A DNA stretch of 64,000 bases from Piezodorus guildinii (Eukaryota; Arthropoda; Insecta; Hemiptera; Pentatomidae): positions 53,053,917 through 53,117,916 of the forward strand of contig CM041297.1 of NCBI GenBank assembly GCA_023052935.1. The letters run 5' to 3'. Each line of letters opens with the position of its first letter. The first letter of the stretch is position 1. The notes under the pieces were generated by a model. It was not told where the DNA came from. It saw nothing but the letters and a program-made list of their open reading frames with translations, and did not search any database. Shown one piece after another: positions 1 to 11,117 of the stretch. The translations under genes were made by a program, and so were the position numbers.

Positions 1-113
1 AAATATTCTCCTGTGATCATCGCGATAAACGAATTTTTGCCAATTTTGAAAATTCATATACAAAAAGAGACTATGTTCTCAAGATCGAAATTTTTACATC
101 AAGTACTATGACT

Positions 114-287
114 TCCTCCGAGGCGTCTGAAAAGAGGATGGCCTCGAGACCTTCTAGTGTAGATCACCTAGTGGAGTGTTGCCAATGGGCATATTCGTGT
201 ATATTATCTATATTATGAGCCAATTTACTTGATGTATTTACTAATACAGTTGTAAATTTCAATAAATTAATAAATAATAAAAAAAAA
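114..287 (+). mobile_element. LINE family B (Jockey-like), 3' end with TSD
   Basis: This is a 5'-truncated copy carrying only the last codons of ORF2 (reading PPRRLKRGWPRDLLV then a stop), the 3'UTR and a poly-A tail at 279-287. It is flanked by a perfect 13-bp target-site duplication, AAGTACTATGACT, at 101-113 and 288-300. The same 3'UTR recurs at 975-1404, 5831-6085, 8592-8700 and 42640-43170, which defines the family. The intact duplication suggests a fairly recent insertion. Confidence 0.85.
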
Positions 288-300
288 AAGTACTATGACT

Positions 301-734
301 AAACTACATATAAAAAAATAATTAAAAGTGAGCCTCTTTTCCTTTATATATTTTTATCTCGTTAAAAGTCTCAGTTTTTTTAAAAAACTTTCTTCACTAT
401 TTAGGTAATGAGTTGTGGTGACAAAAAATACACCCCATGTCCTTATCTTACTGTTAGTTTTTGTTTTGATTTGATATCTACAAAATTACAAGAATTAAGA
501 AGATTCTTCCAACACTTTTCTGCCCGCGAAGCTGACTTAAAACGGCTACAACACTGAAAGCATTGGCCAGATTTTTTTTTTATTTATGAAATTGTATTCA
601 CGAAAGAATATTGAATAACTGGTAAAAAAAAAAAAAAATGTCGAGCGTCAAAATGAATGAAAATTAGACGATTTCAAATGGATTAACCCATACTTAAAAC
701 GGTATTCTATTAAGCATGTATTTCTCTATTTAGA
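301..734. other. AT-rich stretch, no gene seen
   Basis: I see no coding signal. Positions about 500-580 (minus strand) resemble 12480-12560 (plus strand), sharing a core around CTTTCAGTGTTG and TTTTAAGTCAGCTTC, so an unidentified old repeat is present here. Confidence 0.4.
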
Positions 735-974
735 AATAGAAATAGAAATAGAAAATAATCTTCATTCTGGGACATAGTCCCTTAAGAACAACAAATATGT
801 ACAATTAAAGTACACAGTGTATCTGGCCAAAAGACCAAATGATCATGATTAATTCTTATTTACAATGGTGTAAGAAGTAATAAAATAAAATAAAAAGGAA
901 TATATCTATACAATAAAACAAAAGAGTAAAATAAATAAACTTCTTCAGATGCATACTTTTGCTGAACAAAACTA
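735..974 (-). mobile_element. LINE family A (CR1-like) 3'UTR and tail
   Basis: The element ends on the minus strand in an AGAAATAGAAATAGAAA microsatellite and holds the family 3'UTR (CTGGGACATAGTCCCTTAAG and the TCTGGCCAA segment). The same block recurs at 52108 and 55466. It is the continuation of 1411-1862; the two parts are separated by a nested Jockey-like insertion. Confidence 0.75.
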
Positions 975-1404
975 TTTTTTTTTTTTTTTTATAACATAAT
1001 TTATTGAAATTTACAACTGTACTTCAAAATACAACAAGTAAAATGTAATGTAAATGTTTACATGACAAAAGATAAATAGCGTGATACAGACTTGAAGAAG
1101 AACTACCCAATGGCAGCACTCCTGTAACTTTTCTAAACTAGAAGGTCTCGGGGCCATCTTCTTTTCAGACGCCTCGGAGGATTGTCAGGAATGGAAGAGG
1201 AAGCAAGGATTGAAACTAGTGGGTTAGAGTGGGAGAAGAGTTTGTTATGGAAGGAGTGATATCTGGTTCGAGCTAGATCAGCAACAAATGGAATATTTAG
1301 GTCTTTATGGATGAGCTTATTTGTGACAAAGTAAGGAGCATTGAGGATTTTACGAAGGATTTTGGATTGTAAGGATTGGATCCGGGAAGAATTTGAAGGT
1401 TTAG
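975..1404 (-). mobile_element. Nested LINE family B (Jockey-like) 3' portion
   Basis: This minus-strand copy starts at the conserved ORF2 C-terminus (KPSNSSRIQSLQSKILRKI, then NAPYFVTNKLIHKDLNIP), runs through RRLKRRWPRDLLV and ends in a poly-A tract (poly-T at 975-990). It interrupts the 3'UTR of a family A LINE. The hexamer AAACTA is present on both sides (969-974, 1405-1410) and looks like the target-site duplication. The protein tail matches the usual end of Jockey-clade reverse transcriptases. Confidence 0.85.
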
Positions 1405-1410
1405 AAACTA

Positions 1411-1862
1411 AATTTAAAAAGATTAATAAATTAAGTAAGGTATGATCAATAAATAATATTTCCTTTTTACATTCAAAATCTGATGTTTGATATAAAACGT
1501 CATTGCTGTTGAGCGTCTGTTTGGGAATACAGGAGGTATTGGAACAGTTGCGAGTTGAATGATGAGAGAGATGAAGCATGGCGGATATGAGTAGGTAGGG
1601 AATTCCAGAGATTTGCAGAGTGGACAAGAAAGGAATGATCAAAAGTTGTTGTTCTATGGGTAGGAATGTAAAGGTCAGAATGGCGAGACCTTGTTTCGAG
1701 GGAGTGGATTGACGATTTAAATTGTAGAAGACTGTGGATATAAGGAGGGAGCTTGGTGTTAATGGTTTGGTAAAGGAATGATCCTAGGAAATATTGTCTA
1801 CGAATCGGAGAGAGGAGCCACTTCCACTCGCCGTATAAATGGGTCCCATGAGACCGCTTCAT
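1411..1862 (-). pseudogene. LINE family A (CR1-like) RT C-terminal fragment
   Basis: An open frame of about 120 codons on the minus strand reads the tail of a CR1/Jockey-superfamily ORF2. It includes LYGEWKWLLSPIRRQYFLGS, then PPYIHSLLQFKSSIHS and a terminal LWNSLPTHIRHASSLSSFN block. The matching region of the longer copy at 14206-16348 reads FYEELKWLFPSYRRKYFLAS. No RT catalytic part is present, so this is a 5'-truncated dead copy. Its 3'UTR resumes at 974-735 beyond the nested element. Confidence 0.8.
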
Positions 1863-2589
1863 TGATTCATTTACATTAAATTCATTTATATTGTATATGT
1901 TAGATGTTGATTTGTGAAATGATATTTGAATAACTATTGCCTTATGTGGGGGGAACTTGATGGAAGATACAAACCTGTTAATTATTTGGTAATATATACT
2001 GCTTATATTATTATTCGCTTTAAATCGAATTGGTGTTTATGATCAGTACTATGTGTTGAAAGACCTGTAGCTTTATTTATTAAAAAAAATTTTTTTTTTG
2101 TTTGACCGATGAATTTCAGACAAAAGTTGTCAGCCCCTGAAGCTGGCGTATTAGTTTCTACTAATTAATACGTCATCTTCATTTGTGTTTATTGAGAATT
2201 TCAGTTAAATGAGAAAAACCTAAAAAAGGTACCCTTAGAAAACGGTTTTTGACTACATTGAGGCCAAATATCATTGCACTTTCAGCAAATTCACTTGATC
2301 TCACAGTTGACAGCAAGACTTAAGGATCATTGTTGTACCAGGACTATCGATTAAGGATATATACGTTCATCCGTTGAATAAAAATGTCCTTGGCTCCGAC
2401 CTGACAAGAATCAATTGAGAACTATTACGGGTTTCGTAATCGAACCGTGTCCGTTATAATGTTATATGAAATAATATTATTATATGTAATAATAAAACTA
2501 AAATGAAATAATAAATATATAAAATGTATATTTACTGAAAACTTAAGGGGGTATAATTTATACTGATGTATAATTTATAAAGCGCTGTT
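1863..2589. other. No gene; one strong hairpin
   Basis: There is no coding signal. Around 2143-2176 a hairpin is formed by GGCGTATTAGT and a near-complementary ACTAATTAATACGTC, directly after a CCCTGAAGCT string. It may be a retroelement 3' end, but no tail could be placed. Confidence 0.3.
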
Positions 2590-2990
2590 CCGACTCAGAA
2601 AACTAAATTTTCAGCCATCTATGACGATTAGAAAAATCGTGATAGGTACTATGGTTATGCCGTACCTGAATTATGCAAGTATGGCCTATACGGATATCAC
2701 AGAAAAATTATTAAATAGACTTTAAAGAGCCCAGAATACAGCACAAACCCAATATATCGACATTTCACACCCTACTACAAGCAGTCAAACTAGATGAAGA
2801 TTAGATCAACCAGAATATTTAATTTATTAACAATTACATGTAAAATATTGAAGTGCAAAACCCCGGTCTATCTTTACTCAAATATCATCTTCTTACACGA
2901 CATTCATAATTCCGAAACATAAAACATCAATTTTCAACAAATCATTCATTGTAAGTGCATGTAGAAAAGTTCAATAAAAAAAATTAATTT
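2590..2990 (+). pseudogene. LINE RT C-terminal fragment, third family
   Basis: The + strand reads IVIGTMVMPYLNYASMAYTD and ITEKLLNRL, a stop, then RAQNTA. This matches the post-RT tail of CR1/I-type LINEs, where a Tyr-Asn-rich pattern and a LQR-QN motif follow the RT domain. A later frame reads pieces like CKILKCKTPVYL, the usual KILKGKTPxYL region. Stops and frame changes show it is dead. It does not align with families A or B, so it is probably a separate LINE family. It ends near an AAAAAAA run at 2977. Confidence 0.55.
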
Positions 2991-3190
2991 CAATCACTCA
3001 CTTGAAACAATTAAAAAATATATAAGAGAAATAATAAATGAGGAATAATTTTAAGTTTAAAAACATTACATAATTATGTTAGAAGGACTTTAAATTTTGT
3101 GTTATTAAAATATGTTATGTATATAGTGTATATAAGAGTATTAAAAAGGTTTGCGCGAAAAGAATAATTGAGAGTTAAATTTCCTTTGAT

Positions 3191-3298
3191 GTATATTTAT
3201 TTTTATTTTAATCTCAAGTTTGATATTTTATTTTATTTTATTTATGTATATTTATTTTTATTTTAATCTAAAGTTTGATGTTTTATTTTATTCTGATG
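3191..3298. repeat. Two tandem copies of a 54-bp AT-rich unit
   Basis: A unit starting GTATATTTATTTTTATTTTA and holding AATCTCAAGTTTGAT recurs 54 bp later with a few changes (AATCTAAAGTTTGAT). Confidence 0.7.
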
Positions 3299-3426
3299 GT
3301 GTTGAAAACATCAAATAGTATTAATGTTAGAAATATATGTATATTATTTACTGACGTAAAAGACCTGACTGAAAGTTAATTATAAATGTATATACGATTC
3401 ATTTTCATAGTAAATGCTTGTTATAC

Positions 3427-3590
3427 CGTCTTTCGAAAGGGACGTAAAATGGAGGTCCTAAGTCTGTGCTATGTCAGATACTTGTTAAAAAAACCTAGAT
3501 AGGCGAAATTGAAGGCTCCTACTGAAGCATCATCCGATCACCCATAGTAGCATAAAAGTGACGGTAAACGAATAAACTAACTAAAGAAAT
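3427..3590 (+). mobile_element. SINE-A, diverged 3' part
   Basis: The block resembles the body of SINE-A (GGGACGT-AAA-GG-GGTCC, ACCTAGATAGGCGAAAT, GCATCATCCGATCACCCATAG, then AAACGAATAAAC). The tRNA-like head is missing. It is one of the more diverged copies in the window. Confidence 0.7.
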
Positions 3591-3858
3591 AAAACTGAAT
3601 CTCCAGTTTCAAATACACCCTGAAATAAGGTATTAATACAGATGTTAAATATACCATTAGAATGCTAAAAATTTCCAAAAAATATAATCTAAATGCTTTT
3701 CTTTAAATTTCCAACTTTATTTTATGTAGAGAGGTGACTGCAATTTGTGTAATAGACAGGTAAGATTATTTTTTTATTAGATCAGATCATGCAAAATTTT
3801 TATACTATTTCCAACTTTCAGGCGTTATTGTATAATTTAAGTATAATGCCTTTATCGG

Positions 3859-4735
3859 AGTTATTACTTTCACTTTCCTTAGTGACGAAAATGAAATATG
3901 AAATATATAGTATGGTAAAGTATTGCGATCTTGAAAATCTTCGAATTCCAGTTTTCGACGGAAATGCACGTTGTAAGGTCCTCGAGTCCAAATAACCAAG
4001 TCCCGAAAAAGGTTTGTGTGTGTGGCAAGTCTAGCACAAAACCGAAAAGTCATATTTAAGACAACTATTAGCCCAAGATGTTACAGCAACTTTTTCATCA
4101 AACTCGGCCAACCAGGAGAGCCACTTATACTATGCATTTAGCACCTTTTTATGATTTTCTCAAAAACAGCTCAAACTACTTTGATTAAACTCCATATATT
4201 GATGTAAAATCTAATGTCCATTAATATCATGTAGGTTTTATTCTGATAGAAATGGTTTGACTGGGCTTAAATGCCGATATTTCAAATGTTCTTCCTCTAA
4301 ACTACCTTTAATTTTGTACATTCCAAAATATTAACCATATCATCTTAATGACATTTATGAAGGACGGCTAAATATACAAGTAGGACGAATTTGATGATCA
4401 ACTAATGGATAAAAGAGAAATAATATTTTTATGTAATTACTTCATATTTTTTTACGTTTTTTTTTGTTTGTTTTTTATTATTAAGAACAGTAATCGTGGC
4501 GTAATATAATATACTGTTGGAAAGAGAAAGATTTTAGAAAAAATATTATCTGATACACAAAGTTGTGACAGGTAATATAAAGCGACGAATAGGGAATACA
4601 ATTATTACTGATTAACAATTTAATGTAGTTATATCAATTTATCGAAATCATGTTTCCAATGAAAATGAATACACATTTTATTAAAATCAACCTCAAATAT
4701 TTTTCAAATTAAAGTATATTTATTAGTTTATCCTT
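3859..4735 (+). mobile_element. R1 element, diverged
   Basis: It starts at TTACTTTCACTTTC, continues with the conserved AAAGTATTGCGATCTTGAAAA, TTCGAATTCCAGTTTTCGAC and a TGTGTGTG block, and runs to the 3' sub-terminal AT-rich part. The last roughly 40 bp of the element are missing where a Jockey-like LINE joins. Short ORFs read on either strand here are incidental. Confidence 0.75.
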
Positions 4736-5115
4736 ATACAAGACTAAAACGACAGGAAACTGCTCGAAGATATCGATTACTACAACACTTACTAGAAAAA
4801 AGTTCAAAACTTCTAGTATATTACAAAAGACTCATTTACATCACTATTATCAGACCTATCTGGGCATATGGAATCGAGCTTTAAGGCTCTATGAAACCAT
4901 CTAATTCCTCCCGCATCGAGTCCTTACAATCCAAAATCCTTAGCAAAATCCTGAATGCCTCTTATTTTGTCACAAATCAACTCCTCCATAATGACCTAAT
5001 GTCATGTAATCATGTAAATTTAGTGTTGTATATGTTGGCGGGTTTATATAAAACAAATATTACATTTTTAAATTACATTTTAGACAATATTTAGCTGAAA
5101 TAAATAAATAAAAAT
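4736..5115 (+). pseudogene. LINE family B (Jockey-like) RT C-terminal fragment
   Basis: The + strand reads an RQETARRYRLL segment, then YYKRLIYITIIRPIWAYGIEL, a stop, GSMKPSNSSRIESLQSKIL and NASYFVTNQLLHNDL. This is the conserved end of Jockey-clade ORF2 (thumb region through the IQRxQ-like motif). It contains a stop, then loses the frame, and ends in an AAATAAATAAATAAAAA tail near 5098-5115. Confidence 0.75.
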
Positions 5116-5767
5116 AGCTGATATGATCTGATGGGGGTGCCATAAAAATTTAAATGTCCATTAATCAATATATATATATTGGGTATTGTGCATAAGCTGA
5201 ATGCGATTTCATTTTTATTTTTTGCTATACACCAATATTACTTATTATTATTGTATTATTTTAAATATTTATTTTTAAACTAATGTTTGGATATGTCAAT
5301 GACGACAGTTGTTTATAACCCAGTAGTGAAGCAGATTGCGACATATGACTATAAACAAATTAAAAAAAAAAAGAAAAGATATATGCTGAAGTGACGGTCA
5401 ATGCGTCGAATCGCTGTAGAGTGACTCATCAGATAACAAAGCAAGGCAGATTAAACGTAAATGAAACTTAATTACACACTCGCACAAACCAATATTATAT
5501 TTTTAAAGCTCAAATAAATTAATGAAATAAATCTAAAACAATAAACTAAGGTTCTTATAATAGACGTTCATAATACACTCACCTTAGCGTAGGACGACGG
5601 AAAAGCAAACCCATGGCCAAAGTCGTCTTAATATAGAAATCTCTAGGAAATGATATTTCTCTTCGATATATATAGAATGTTCAGCGGAGAACCTTCTGCG
5701 ATTTATTTTTCATTCGATTTGATGTAATATTAATTTAAAAAATATACATATAATTCTAAAAAAAATC
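5116..5767. other. No gene seen
   Basis: AT-rich sequence with no coding signal and no repeat that I could match elsewhere in the window. Confidence 0.4.
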
Positions 5768-5815
5768 TGGTGCGGGCAACATACGACCTTTCACGTACCA
5801 CACTACTAAAATATA
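5768..5815 (-). mobile_element. R1 terminal fragment
   Basis: TCTGGTGCGGGCAACATACG followed by ACCTTTCACGTACC is the conserved terminus of R1 in minus orientation. Nothing else of the element follows. Confidence 0.65.
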
Positions 5816-5830
5816 TTTAAAAGCTATTAC

Positions 5831-6085
5831 ATTTTTTTTTTTTTTAAATTTATTTATAGTAATTTACAACTGTATTAAACAACACAATAAGTAAATATGT
5901 AGAATGAAAATAAAAAGTCATGAAAATGTCTTGAGAAAGAACTACCCAGTGGTAGCACTTCGCTAACTATTTTGAGGCAGTAGGTCCCGTGGCCACCTTC
6001 TTTTCAATCACCTTGGAGGGTTATCAGGGATACCTAAGGAAGATAAATCACGGAAAGTGGGTTTGCATGGGCAGGAAGTTTAGTT
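5831..6085 (-). mobile_element. LINE family B (Jockey-like) 3' end
   Basis: It begins with a poly-T tract (tail on the minus strand), then the family 3'UTR (TAATTTACAACTGTATTAA, AACTACCCAGTGGTAGCAC) and the ORF2 end (complement of GAAGGTGGCCACGGGACC). It abuts the inverted gag fragment at 6088. Confidence 0.75.
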
Positions 6086-6087
6086 AG

Positions 6088-6236
6088 TAAAGTTTCATCT
6101 GCACCATAGAAATCTTTCAAAGCCAGGTAGTTCTCCAGCCGCTAAATGTAGGCTTCGAACGATTCGTCATGGTCGTCAAAGGGTCGTAAACTTAACCCGT
6201 GAAATTGGTCACTGGAATACTCGGTTGCTACAGTTT
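6088..6236 (-). repeat. Inverted copy of a gypsy gag segment
   Basis: This 149-bp block is the reverse complement of 6833-6981 with only about four mismatches. Both copies carry the same in-frame TAG inside the gag reading frame (YI-stop-RLENYLAL). The stop therefore predates the duplication, or came from a shared source copy. Confidence 0.85.
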
Positions 6237-6348
6237 AATAGTTAAATGGAATAAATAAATAGTTAAAAATGTAACTCACTCCTATAACTTGTTCATTTCA
6301 CTACACAACATACTTAATATCAACATTTTGATATTTTTTTACAGCTTT

Positions 6349-6535
6349 TACTTTCTCTTACCTATATATGAAATATATAGTAACAGAAAGTATTGCGATC
6401 TTGAAAATTTTTGAATTTGAGTATTCAACGGAAATACTGGTTTTAGGGTCCCCTGTGTCCAAATGACCAAGTCCCGCAAAAAGGTCTGTGGGTATGTGTG
6501 TGTGTGTGTGTGTGTTTAGCGAGATATATCACCTC
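6349..6535 (+). mobile_element. R1 5' part, truncated
   Basis: It starts TTTTACTTTCTCTTACC, contains the ATATATGAAATATATAGTAA palindrome, AAGTATTGCGATCTTGAAAA and GACCAAGTCCCGCAAAAAGG, then a TG run at about 6494-6516. Homology to R1 stops there. Confidence 0.75.
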
Positions 6536-6539
6536 CTTG

Positions 6540-6770
6540 TCCAACCGTTAGACCCTAAAATACAAATAGTTATATAGCTATATATAAACTGTTATATAGC
6601 TAAGCAGCTAACGTATGACATTATCGATAACATGCGAAAGATGAATTAATATTGTTATATTGAGGCTCCATTCATTGTTATCAAAATGTTCAAACCAGAT
6701 ATTTGCGTGTCTTTAATTCTTATTTATTAATAACATAATATTGGGGACGAGGTCGGTTGAATTGTACTTT
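6540..6770 (+). mobile_element. Possible LTR end and primer-binding region of a gypsy element
   Basis: This stretch lies just before the gag-like frame and ends in ATTGGGGACGAGG at about 6741. That resembles the TGGCGACGAG string at 8511, which also sits just before a gag start. I infer an LTR edge plus primer-binding site. The LTR start is not defined and the two candidates are not alike over their length. Confidence 0.35.
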
Positions 6771-8290
6771 AAAACTCGCGATTTCCGAACGACTTGTTGA
6801 GGAGTTGCTAGCAGCACCGACTGCAAGTCAAGAAACTGTAGCAACCGAGTATTTCAGTGACCAATTTCACGGATTAAGTTTACGACCCTTCGACGACCAT
6901 GACGAATCGTCCGAAGCCTACATTTAGCGGCTGGAGAACTACCTGGCTTTGAAAGATTTCTATGGTGCAGATGAAACTTTAAAAACACTGAAGCTTCGAA
7001 TTCTTATAAATAGCCTAAGTCCAAAAATATTCTAGACTTTAATTTCATTAGCGGCACCTAGAAAGTCGCATGAACTAGCTTTTGAGGAAGCAATTCATAT
7101 TCTAAAATCATATCTGTGTCATCATGCCAGCAATATAGCAACATCCATTTGTAATTTTTTTTTTTTTTTTTAACATCACTTTATGCTACTATGGCTAATC
7201 GACGATGCTACAGTGGAGTCCTAAATTTTGCCTATCCAGGTTTTATTAGGATAGGATCTTTAACGAGTACCTGACATCGCACAGGCTCGGGACACCTTTT
7301 AACGTCCCCTCCGAAGGACGGCGTAACTAAGGATTTTTTACTCCCATTAAAAAATCCTAGGACCACCTGCGGGTTTGAACCCGTGACCTTTGGCATTGGA
7401 GGCTGTTACGCTAGCCACCAAGCTACAAGTGATCCCAACATCGATTTGTTCTTAGGCATCAGGAGGCCGAGAAACAATAGGTGAGTATGTTGCTGGTCTG
7501 TGGCGAATGGCCAATAATTGTAATTTCAAATGTCAAAAGTGTCAGGAGTCTAATATGAAAACTCATTCAAGATCTCAGTTCGTACGCGGTGTTTGAAACA
7601 ATGACTTTAGATCAAAGATATTACAGCAGGGTGAAAATATAACGTTTCAGGACACTATCTTGCTACAGAGGCTGCTAAACTTGACAGGCGACAAACGTGA
7701 AGCTCACATTTGAGTGTGAACAAGGTGAGCAAGAAGAACCGATCTCGGTACACACTGTCTACGAAGGTTCATGCCAGCTTCAGGGAGAAGGGAACTCCGA
7801 GGCTGTTGTTATCGCTGCGGGGAGAAGAGACACCGCAGCGTTGACTGTGATGCCAAGAACGCAAAATTAATAAAATACCGTAAAATAAGACACCATGCTC
7901 GTCTCTGCCTTAGCACTAGGAGACCAGGAGGTAGTGCACAGAACCAAATAGACGTCCTATCATCGACGGAAGACTAATTGGAAACGGAGAACATATACGA
8001 AGTTCATAGATTTCAGGATATATAAAATGTTCGTCGATTTCCAAGTCGACCCGATCATAAAACGAAGATCACCATCAGCATTGAAGGCTAGCAGATAAAG
8101 TTGAAATTGGATACCGGTGCCGTCGTGATGACCATCTCGGAAAAAACTACTCCCTGGAAAAACAACTTCAACCTACCAACTTCCTACTCAGATTTTTCAC
8201 CAAAGAAATAACTCGACCATTAGGTGTCTGTCAGGTAATTGTTGAATATAAGGGGAAAAGAATCGAAGGTTTTTTCAAGATCTAGCATCT
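6771..8290 (+). pseudogene. Ty3/gypsy gag-protease remnant, interrupted by a SINE
   Basis: Broken frames on the + strand follow the order of a gypsy-type gag then protease. Gag-like text is ENYLALKDFYGADE and LRILINSLSPKIF (about 6920-7035). After the SINE at 7153-7436 come QEAEK and a frame-shifted GEYVAGLWRMANNCNFK. A CCHC zinc knuckle reads CYRCGEKRHRSVDC at about 7808-7849. A second knuckle has lost its first two Cys (NAKLIKYRKIRHHARLC). A protease active-site string KLKLDTGAVVMTIS follows at about 8100-8143. At least three in-frame stops and several frame changes are present. No reverse transcriptase or integrase follows. It is a dead fragment of an old retroelement. Confidence 0.8.
7153..7436 (-). 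mobile_element. SINE-A inserted in the gag remnant
   Basis: A nearly full copy in minus orientation starts with the poly-T of its tail and ends with the tRNA-like head. The complement of the B box GGTTTGAACCC lies near 7371-7381. It is flanked by AACATCCATTTGT (7140-7152) and AACATCGATTTGT (7437-7449), a 13-bp duplication with one mismatch. Confidence 0.88.
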
Positions 8291-8329
8291 AGCGAGCAGT
8301 AGTACAATCAAGTACTAATAGGGCCATCT

Positions 8330-8591
8330 GGTGGCATCTAGAGGTACCCAACTGTGGCAATACTGGTTCCCTATAACTTTCCTATGTTTTTTACATATGT
8401 AATTATTAATTAAAAGATAAGTGTGTGTTATTAGTTTCTATGCGTTCCTTATTTATAAAATATACATTCATTCTATACTTTTCCAGGTATAATAAGATAC
8501 ATATTAGTTGGCGACGAGTGAACAAGTGATTTTTTCTTCAATTAATTTTTCCCATTTCGAATTTGTGAGTTGTTTTTTTTCCCTTCTGGTT
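8330..8591 (+). mobile_element. Probable LTR end and primer-binding site, second gypsy element
   Basis: A motif GCCATCTGGTGGCATCTAG, typical of the left edge of many insect LTRs, is followed by AT-rich sequence and then TTAGTTGGCGACGAGTG at about 8507. The last string has the form of a primer-binding site next to an LTR. A gag-like start codon follows at 8742 once the inserted LINE tail is removed. LTR boundaries are inferred. Confidence 0.4.
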
Positions 8592-8700
8592 AGTGGAGTG
8601 GTGCCAATAGGCATTTAATCTTCATGCGTTTTCATGTATTTCTATTAGCCAATTTACTTGATGTATTAACTAATAAAGTTGTAAATTTCAATAAATGATA
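8592..8700 (+). mobile_element. LINE family B (Jockey-like) 3'UTR fragment
   Basis: TTAGTGGAGTGGTGCCAATA, GCCAATTTACTTGATGTATT and GTTGTAAATTTCAATAAAT match the 3'UTR of the copy at 114-287. It sits between the primer-binding-like site and the gag start, so it disrupts the gypsy leader. Confidence 0.75.
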
Positions 8701-8741
8701 ATAAGCAAGCGCTTCTGAACTTTGTTATATAGCAGTCTACA

Positions 8742-8837
8742 ATGAATACTGAGCAATTTAAATTACTTCTGGCCACAATTAAAAAGTCACAAAAGGAGAT
8801 GATCTACGAAATTGCTTCTAAGCTTCAACGTTCTTAG
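8742..8837 (+). pseudogene. gypsy-type gag N-terminal fragment
   Basis: A short frame of 31 codons starts MNTEQFKLLLATIKKSQKEM and ends at a TAG. The Gln-Phe then Leu-rich then Lys-rich opening resembles the start of many insect Ty3/gypsy Gag proteins. Its position after an LTR/PBS-like block supports this. Nothing recognisable as gag follows, so the element is a remnant. Confidence 0.4.
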
Positions 8838-8967
8838 CAGACAGAGGTTTTTTGATTTTTTATTTTGATTTTTCTGATGTCCTCATTTGATTTACTTTAG
8901 AAAAACTTATAATTATATGTTTTGATTCTTAAAGATAAATTTAAATTTTAAATTAATTTGTGATTAT

Positions 8968-9231
8968 CTAACTGTTCTTTAGTAAATTACAATATAATAT
9001 GTCTATGAGAATTAAAACAATTACTAAAATGTTATAAACACATACAGTACAAATATGCGTTTCACATCGGCAAAATTTCGCCGAATTAATTTTCCTTGAA
9101 CATAATTTACATGAACATATTTTATTGTTGTTTATAACGAAATTAGTTTTTTTTTTTCTTCTTCTTGGCATTGGATCTCTCCATACAGCCAGAACGAAAT
9201 TAGTTTGATTGACTTCAAATATTGGCAACAT
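8968..9231 (-). pseudogene. Cys-rich ORF, perhaps a piggyBac-type C-terminal zinc domain
   Basis: The 87-codon minus-strand frame contains KICSCKLCSRK, then FCRCETHICTVC, a cluster of Cys pairs with a His. PiggyBac transposases end in a cross-brace zinc domain of similar spacing. The rest of the frame (hydrophobic VYNILVIVLILIDILYC) does not fit that family. No transposase catalytic region or terminal repeats are visible. It may be chance. Confidence 0.2.
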
Positions 9232-9244
9232 TTTATTCGTATAT

Positions 9245-9689
9245 TTCTTGTTAAAATTTCTTTAAGGTTAAGGTCGGTGATATCATTTTTGTGATCAATA
9301 TACAATATGAAGACTACGAGTATTTTAAACTGAGTTTAAGACAATTTATGTATTTATGAAATATATAAATAAATTACTTACCATAATTTTCTATGGTAAG
9401 TAGCAGATTTGTAATATTTATTTGTTTAATTAGCATTGCTTGCTAGCATGCAGTACGAACACGAAGTGTATCATGTGAGAGAAATACAATGAATGCAAAC
9501 CAAATTGAAGGATTCTAAGAACGCAATGATTTTCATAAATATATAATTTAACTTAATTGTAAAAGTCGGGACTTTTAAAAAACGTCGCGGTACGCGGCAC
9601 AAATTTTAAAAATCGGGACGTCTTGTCACAGCGATGACAGCGCCGTCAAGCGGCCAAGCGGTGAAGGAATTGCATAAAGAATTATTTTA
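9245..9689. other. No gene seen
   Basis: AT-rich, with a short GC-richer patch at 9585-9665. A hairpin at 9375-9400 (ACTTACCATA / TATGGTAAGT) is the only structure noticed. Confidence 0.35.
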
Positions 9690-10206
9690 GGCGTTATTTA
9701 TCAATTCAAGTTGATGTGCCTATTTTTTTTTAAATTTACAAAATTAAAGATACTTTAGAGGAAGAAAATTTAAAATATCTGCTTTTAAGCCCCATCAGAC
9801 TATTTCAATGAGAATAAAACCTACATGATATTGAAGAACATTAAATATTACATCGATATAGGGATTTCAATCAAAATCATTCGAGCCGTTTTTGAGAAAA
9901 TCGTAAAATGTGCTAAATGCATGGGAAAAAGTAGGACTTCCGGTGAGCCGATTTTATTGAAAAGGTTGCTGTAACATCTCTGGCGTATAGTAGTCTTAAA
10001 TATGAAATTTTAGTTCCGTGCGACTAATGGTTTTTGCGCTAGACACACCACACACACACACACACGAAACCACACACAGGCCTTTTTTCGGAACTTGGTT
10101 ATTTGGACTCAGGAGACCTAAAACGTGTATTTCTGTCGAAAACTGGAATTCGAAAATTTTCACGATCGCAATACTTGCCCTTACTATATATAGTAAGTGA
10201 AAGTAA
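9690..10206 (-). mobile_element. R1 element, 5'-half copy in tandem
   Basis: A minus-orientation copy runs from the middle of R1 (ACTTTAGAGGAAGAAAATTT) to its conserved end, CTTACTATATATAGTAAG followed by TGAAAGTAA. A second R1 in the same orientation starts within about 6 bp, at 10213. Confidence 0.85.
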
Positions 10207-10212
10207 AAAAAA

Positions 10213-11113
10213 TCTGGTGCGGGCAACACACGACTTTCACTTACCTCCATTTTTAAAATCAATGAAAGAATTTTCAAATACAGTTAGAGATAAAAATACG
10301 TGAAATTATTAAGGAATTAATCAAATTGAATTTATATAGAAACATGTGTTTGATTCAAAAATCTATTATATTATTATCTTAAATAATCAGTAAGTTTTAT
10401 CTTCTTTTCATCACTCTCCTATAACTTTTAAAAGCTTGTGTATGAGATGATATTTTTTCTAAAATCTTTAGCTTTTCAACGGTATATCATACATGTATAT
10501 TACTGCTCTTATGTTCAAAAACGAAAAATTGCATTAAAAAAATATTTTTTCTGTTTTCTCCTTTAGTTGGGTATCGAATTTATTCAATTTATATATTTAC
10601 CAGTTTTTCATCAGCGTTAACAAGATAAACTAGTTATTATTATTGAATCTACAAAATTAAAGGTACTTTAGGGGAAGAAAATTTAAAATATCGGCATTTA
10701 AGCCCTGTCAGACCATTTTTATCTAAATAAAACCTACATGATATTAAAGCCCATTAAATTTTACATCGATATAGCGAGTTTAATCAAAATCGTCGGAACC
10801 GTTTTTGAGAAAATCGAAAAAAGGTGAAAAATGCATAATATAAAGTGCCTCTTCTGGTAGGCTCATTTTGATGAAAAAAGTTTTGTCACGTCTCGGGCGT
10901 ATAGTTGTCTTAAATATGAAATTTCAGTTTCATAGGACTTACCGTTTCCGCCCGGGAGTTACCACACACACACACCCACACACAGACCTTTTTGCGGGAC
11001 TTGGTTATTTGGACTCAGGGGACCCTAAAACGTGTATTTCCGTTGAAAACTGGAATTCGAAAATTTTCACGATCGCAATACTTGCCCTTACTATATATAG
11101 TAAGTGAAAGTAA
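10213..11113 (-). mobile_element. R1 element, full length (about 901 bp)
   Basis: It starts TCTGGTGCGGGCAACACACG, then ACTTTCACTTACCTCC, and ends with the palindrome CTTACTATATATAGTAAG plus TGAAAGTAA. The internal CTTTCACTTA near one end is the inverse of TAAGTGAAAG at the other, so the inverted repeat is asymmetric. There is no ORF of note. Asymmetric inverted ends plus a sub-terminal palindrome are features of non-autonomous Helentrons. That class call is inference. Confidence 0.8.
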
Positions 11114-11117
11114 CAAA